From Burkholderiaceae bacterium (lineage in GTDB: Bacteria > Pseudomonadota > Gammaproteobacteria > Burkholderiales > Burkholderiaceae_D): DNA of 42,029 nt. The position numbers and the translations under genes were made by a program. Below the pieces are notes generated by a model, which saw only the letters and a list, made by a program, of their open reading frames with translations, had not been told where the DNA came from and made no database searches. Shown here piece by piece: positions 41,268-42,029 of this stretch; position 1 is the stretch's first letter; every line of letters starts with the position of its first letter. The stretch lies in the NCBI GenBank assembly GCA_018261755.1, contig JAGTRJ010000016.1:1-42029 (forward strand), in the 5' to 3' direction.

Positions 41268-42029
41268 ATGAAGATTTCAGATTGGAAGATTGGCGTACGT
41301 TTAGGTTTGGGGTTTGCCGTTTTGCTGGCGATATTGCTAACGATGGCGGCTGTCAGCATCAACCGTCTTGGCGCATTGAGTGATGCAACTACGCTGATCA
41401 CAAAGGATCGGGTACCGAAAGTGCTGCTGGTCAATGATGTGCTGGAGCAGGTCAACCTGATCGCTCGTTCGTCACGCAATGCGATCATCATGAAGGAAAA
41501 GGAAGCGGTCAAAAAGGAAATCGCACGCATTCATGCCGCGCGCGGAAAAGCGACTGAAACCTTGCAAAAGATGGAAAAGATGATGAATACGCCTAAGGGC
41601 CAAGAGATTTTCAAATCCTTGACCGACAAGCGTGCGAGCTATGGTGCTGCGACCAATAAGCTGCTCAAGGCGCTGGAAGATGGCAAATGGGATGATGCAT
41701 CGGTGCTGCTGCTGGGAGAAGTGCGCCAGACGCAGTTTGCCTACATGGATCAAATCGAGGCTTTCGAGAAGTATGTGGTCGGGTTGATGCATGAGGCGGA
41801 TCAGGATGCGCACGACACGTATGCTTTTGCCCGGATTCTGTTGCTGGCCATGACAGCGATTGCGTTTGTGCTCGGCATTATGGTAGCGCTCTTTGCCACC
41901 CGCTCGATCACCCGTCCGCTGGACGAAGCTGTCAAAGTGGCAGAAACGGTAGCTTCGGGCGATTTGACGGCTCGCATTGAGGTGAGGTCGAAAGACGAAA
42001 CCGGCCAACTGATGCAGGCGCTGAAAAAC
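41268..42029 (+). CDS. Methyl-accepting chemotaxis protein (N-terminal part, cut by window end)
   Basis: The first 254 codons are seen and the frame runs off the end. Helix 1 is IGVRLGLGFAVLLAILLTMAAVSI (about 8-31), followed by a four-helix-bundle periplasmic domain (4HB_MCP type: RLGALSDATTLITKDRVPKVLLVNDVLEQ). Helix 2 lies around 191-213 (LLLAMTAIAFVLGIMVALFATRSI), followed by a HAMP domain (RPLDEAVKVAETVASGDLTARIEVRSKDETGQL). The signalling tip lies outside. The ligand is unknown. It is downstream of cheW and starts with an ATG at 41268. Confidence 0.92.
   Translation, partial: MKISDWKIGVRLGLGFAVLLAILLTMAAVSINRLGALSDATTLITKDRVPKVLLVNDVLEQVNLIARSSRNAIIMKEKEAVKKEIARIHAARGKATETLQKMEKMMNTPKGQEIFKSLTDKRASYGAATNKLLKALEDGKWDDASVLLLGEVRQTQFAYMDQIEAFEKYVVGLMHEADQDAHDTYAFARILLLAMTAIAFVLGIMVALFATRSITRPLDEAVKVAETVASGDLTARIEVRSKDETGQLMQALKN

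Overview
The window looks like a chromosomal segment of a betaproteobacterium, most likely Burkholderiales and possibly Oxalobacteraceae-like. The reasons are the moderately GC-rich coding style, the gene order PP2C-rph-rdgB-hemW, the order mltG-tmk-holB-pilZ-tatD with divergent ygfZ, the bioF-bioH-bioC cluster and the style of the Tad locus. The genus cannot be fixed from sequence reading alone. There are 46 protein genes (the two at the window edges are partial) and one tRNA. I see no insertion sequence, integrase, CRISPR array or rRNA.

Layout. 1-133: the C-terminal end of a MacB/FtsX-type ABC permease. 516-4872: PP2C phosphatase, RNase PH, XTP/dITP pyrophosphatase, HemW and a membrane protein, all on +. 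4993-5082: tRNA-Ser(UGA), followed by a perfect hairpin and a small unrecognised gene with an internally duplicated motif. 5813-7947: an AEC-family transporter divergent from a PLP-dependent D-amino-acid enzyme. 7965-24553 (- strand): a complete Tad/Flp pilus locus. In transcription order it holds two near-identical Flp pilins, a third divergent pilin, prepilin peptidase, a non-canonical AAA+ ATPase, CpaB/RcpC, secretin, a small lipoprotein, TadG, two TadE-like pseudopilins, TadZ, TadA, TadB, TadC, a TadD-like TPR lipoprotein with a LytR_C-type end, then an L,D-transpeptidase and a Tat-exported DUF882 peptidase. The last two suggest that cell-wall remodelling is coupled to pilus assembly. 24923-29509: a DUF4124 protein, an FAD-linked 2-hydroxyacid dehydrogenase, a YihY membrane protein and a DctA-like transporter with unusual residues at two acidic positions. 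29676-32325 (-): biotin genes bioF-bioH-bioC with 4-bp overlaps. 32468-35575: an FAD oxidoreductase, an NRDE/TANGO2 protein and YgfZ. 35636-39619: mltG-tmk-holB-pilZ-tatD. 39628-42029: an exported ankyrin protein, CheW and the N-terminal part of a chemoreceptor.

The most unusual signal is not a gene. Five intergenic sites share an element of about 80 bp: a small palindrome, ATACT-N6-AGTAT, followed by a TATACCC(C) box whose start lies exactly 62 bp from the start of the palindrome in every copy, usually with a GTTTTGA box just before it. The copies are at about 217-330, 2881-2961, 29557-29672, 34389-34485 (reverse) and 40424-40500. Each lies in the same orientation as, and downstream of, the preceding gene. 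The copies at 217 and 29557 are similar over about 115 bp. I do not recognise this family. It could be a small mobile repeat, a structured RNA or a multi-part operator. Second-rank observations are the duplicated small protein beside tRNA-Ser, the extra ATPase and peptidoglycan enzymes in the Tad locus, strong hairpins after the pilin genes, and the loss of two acidic residues in the DctA-like carrier.
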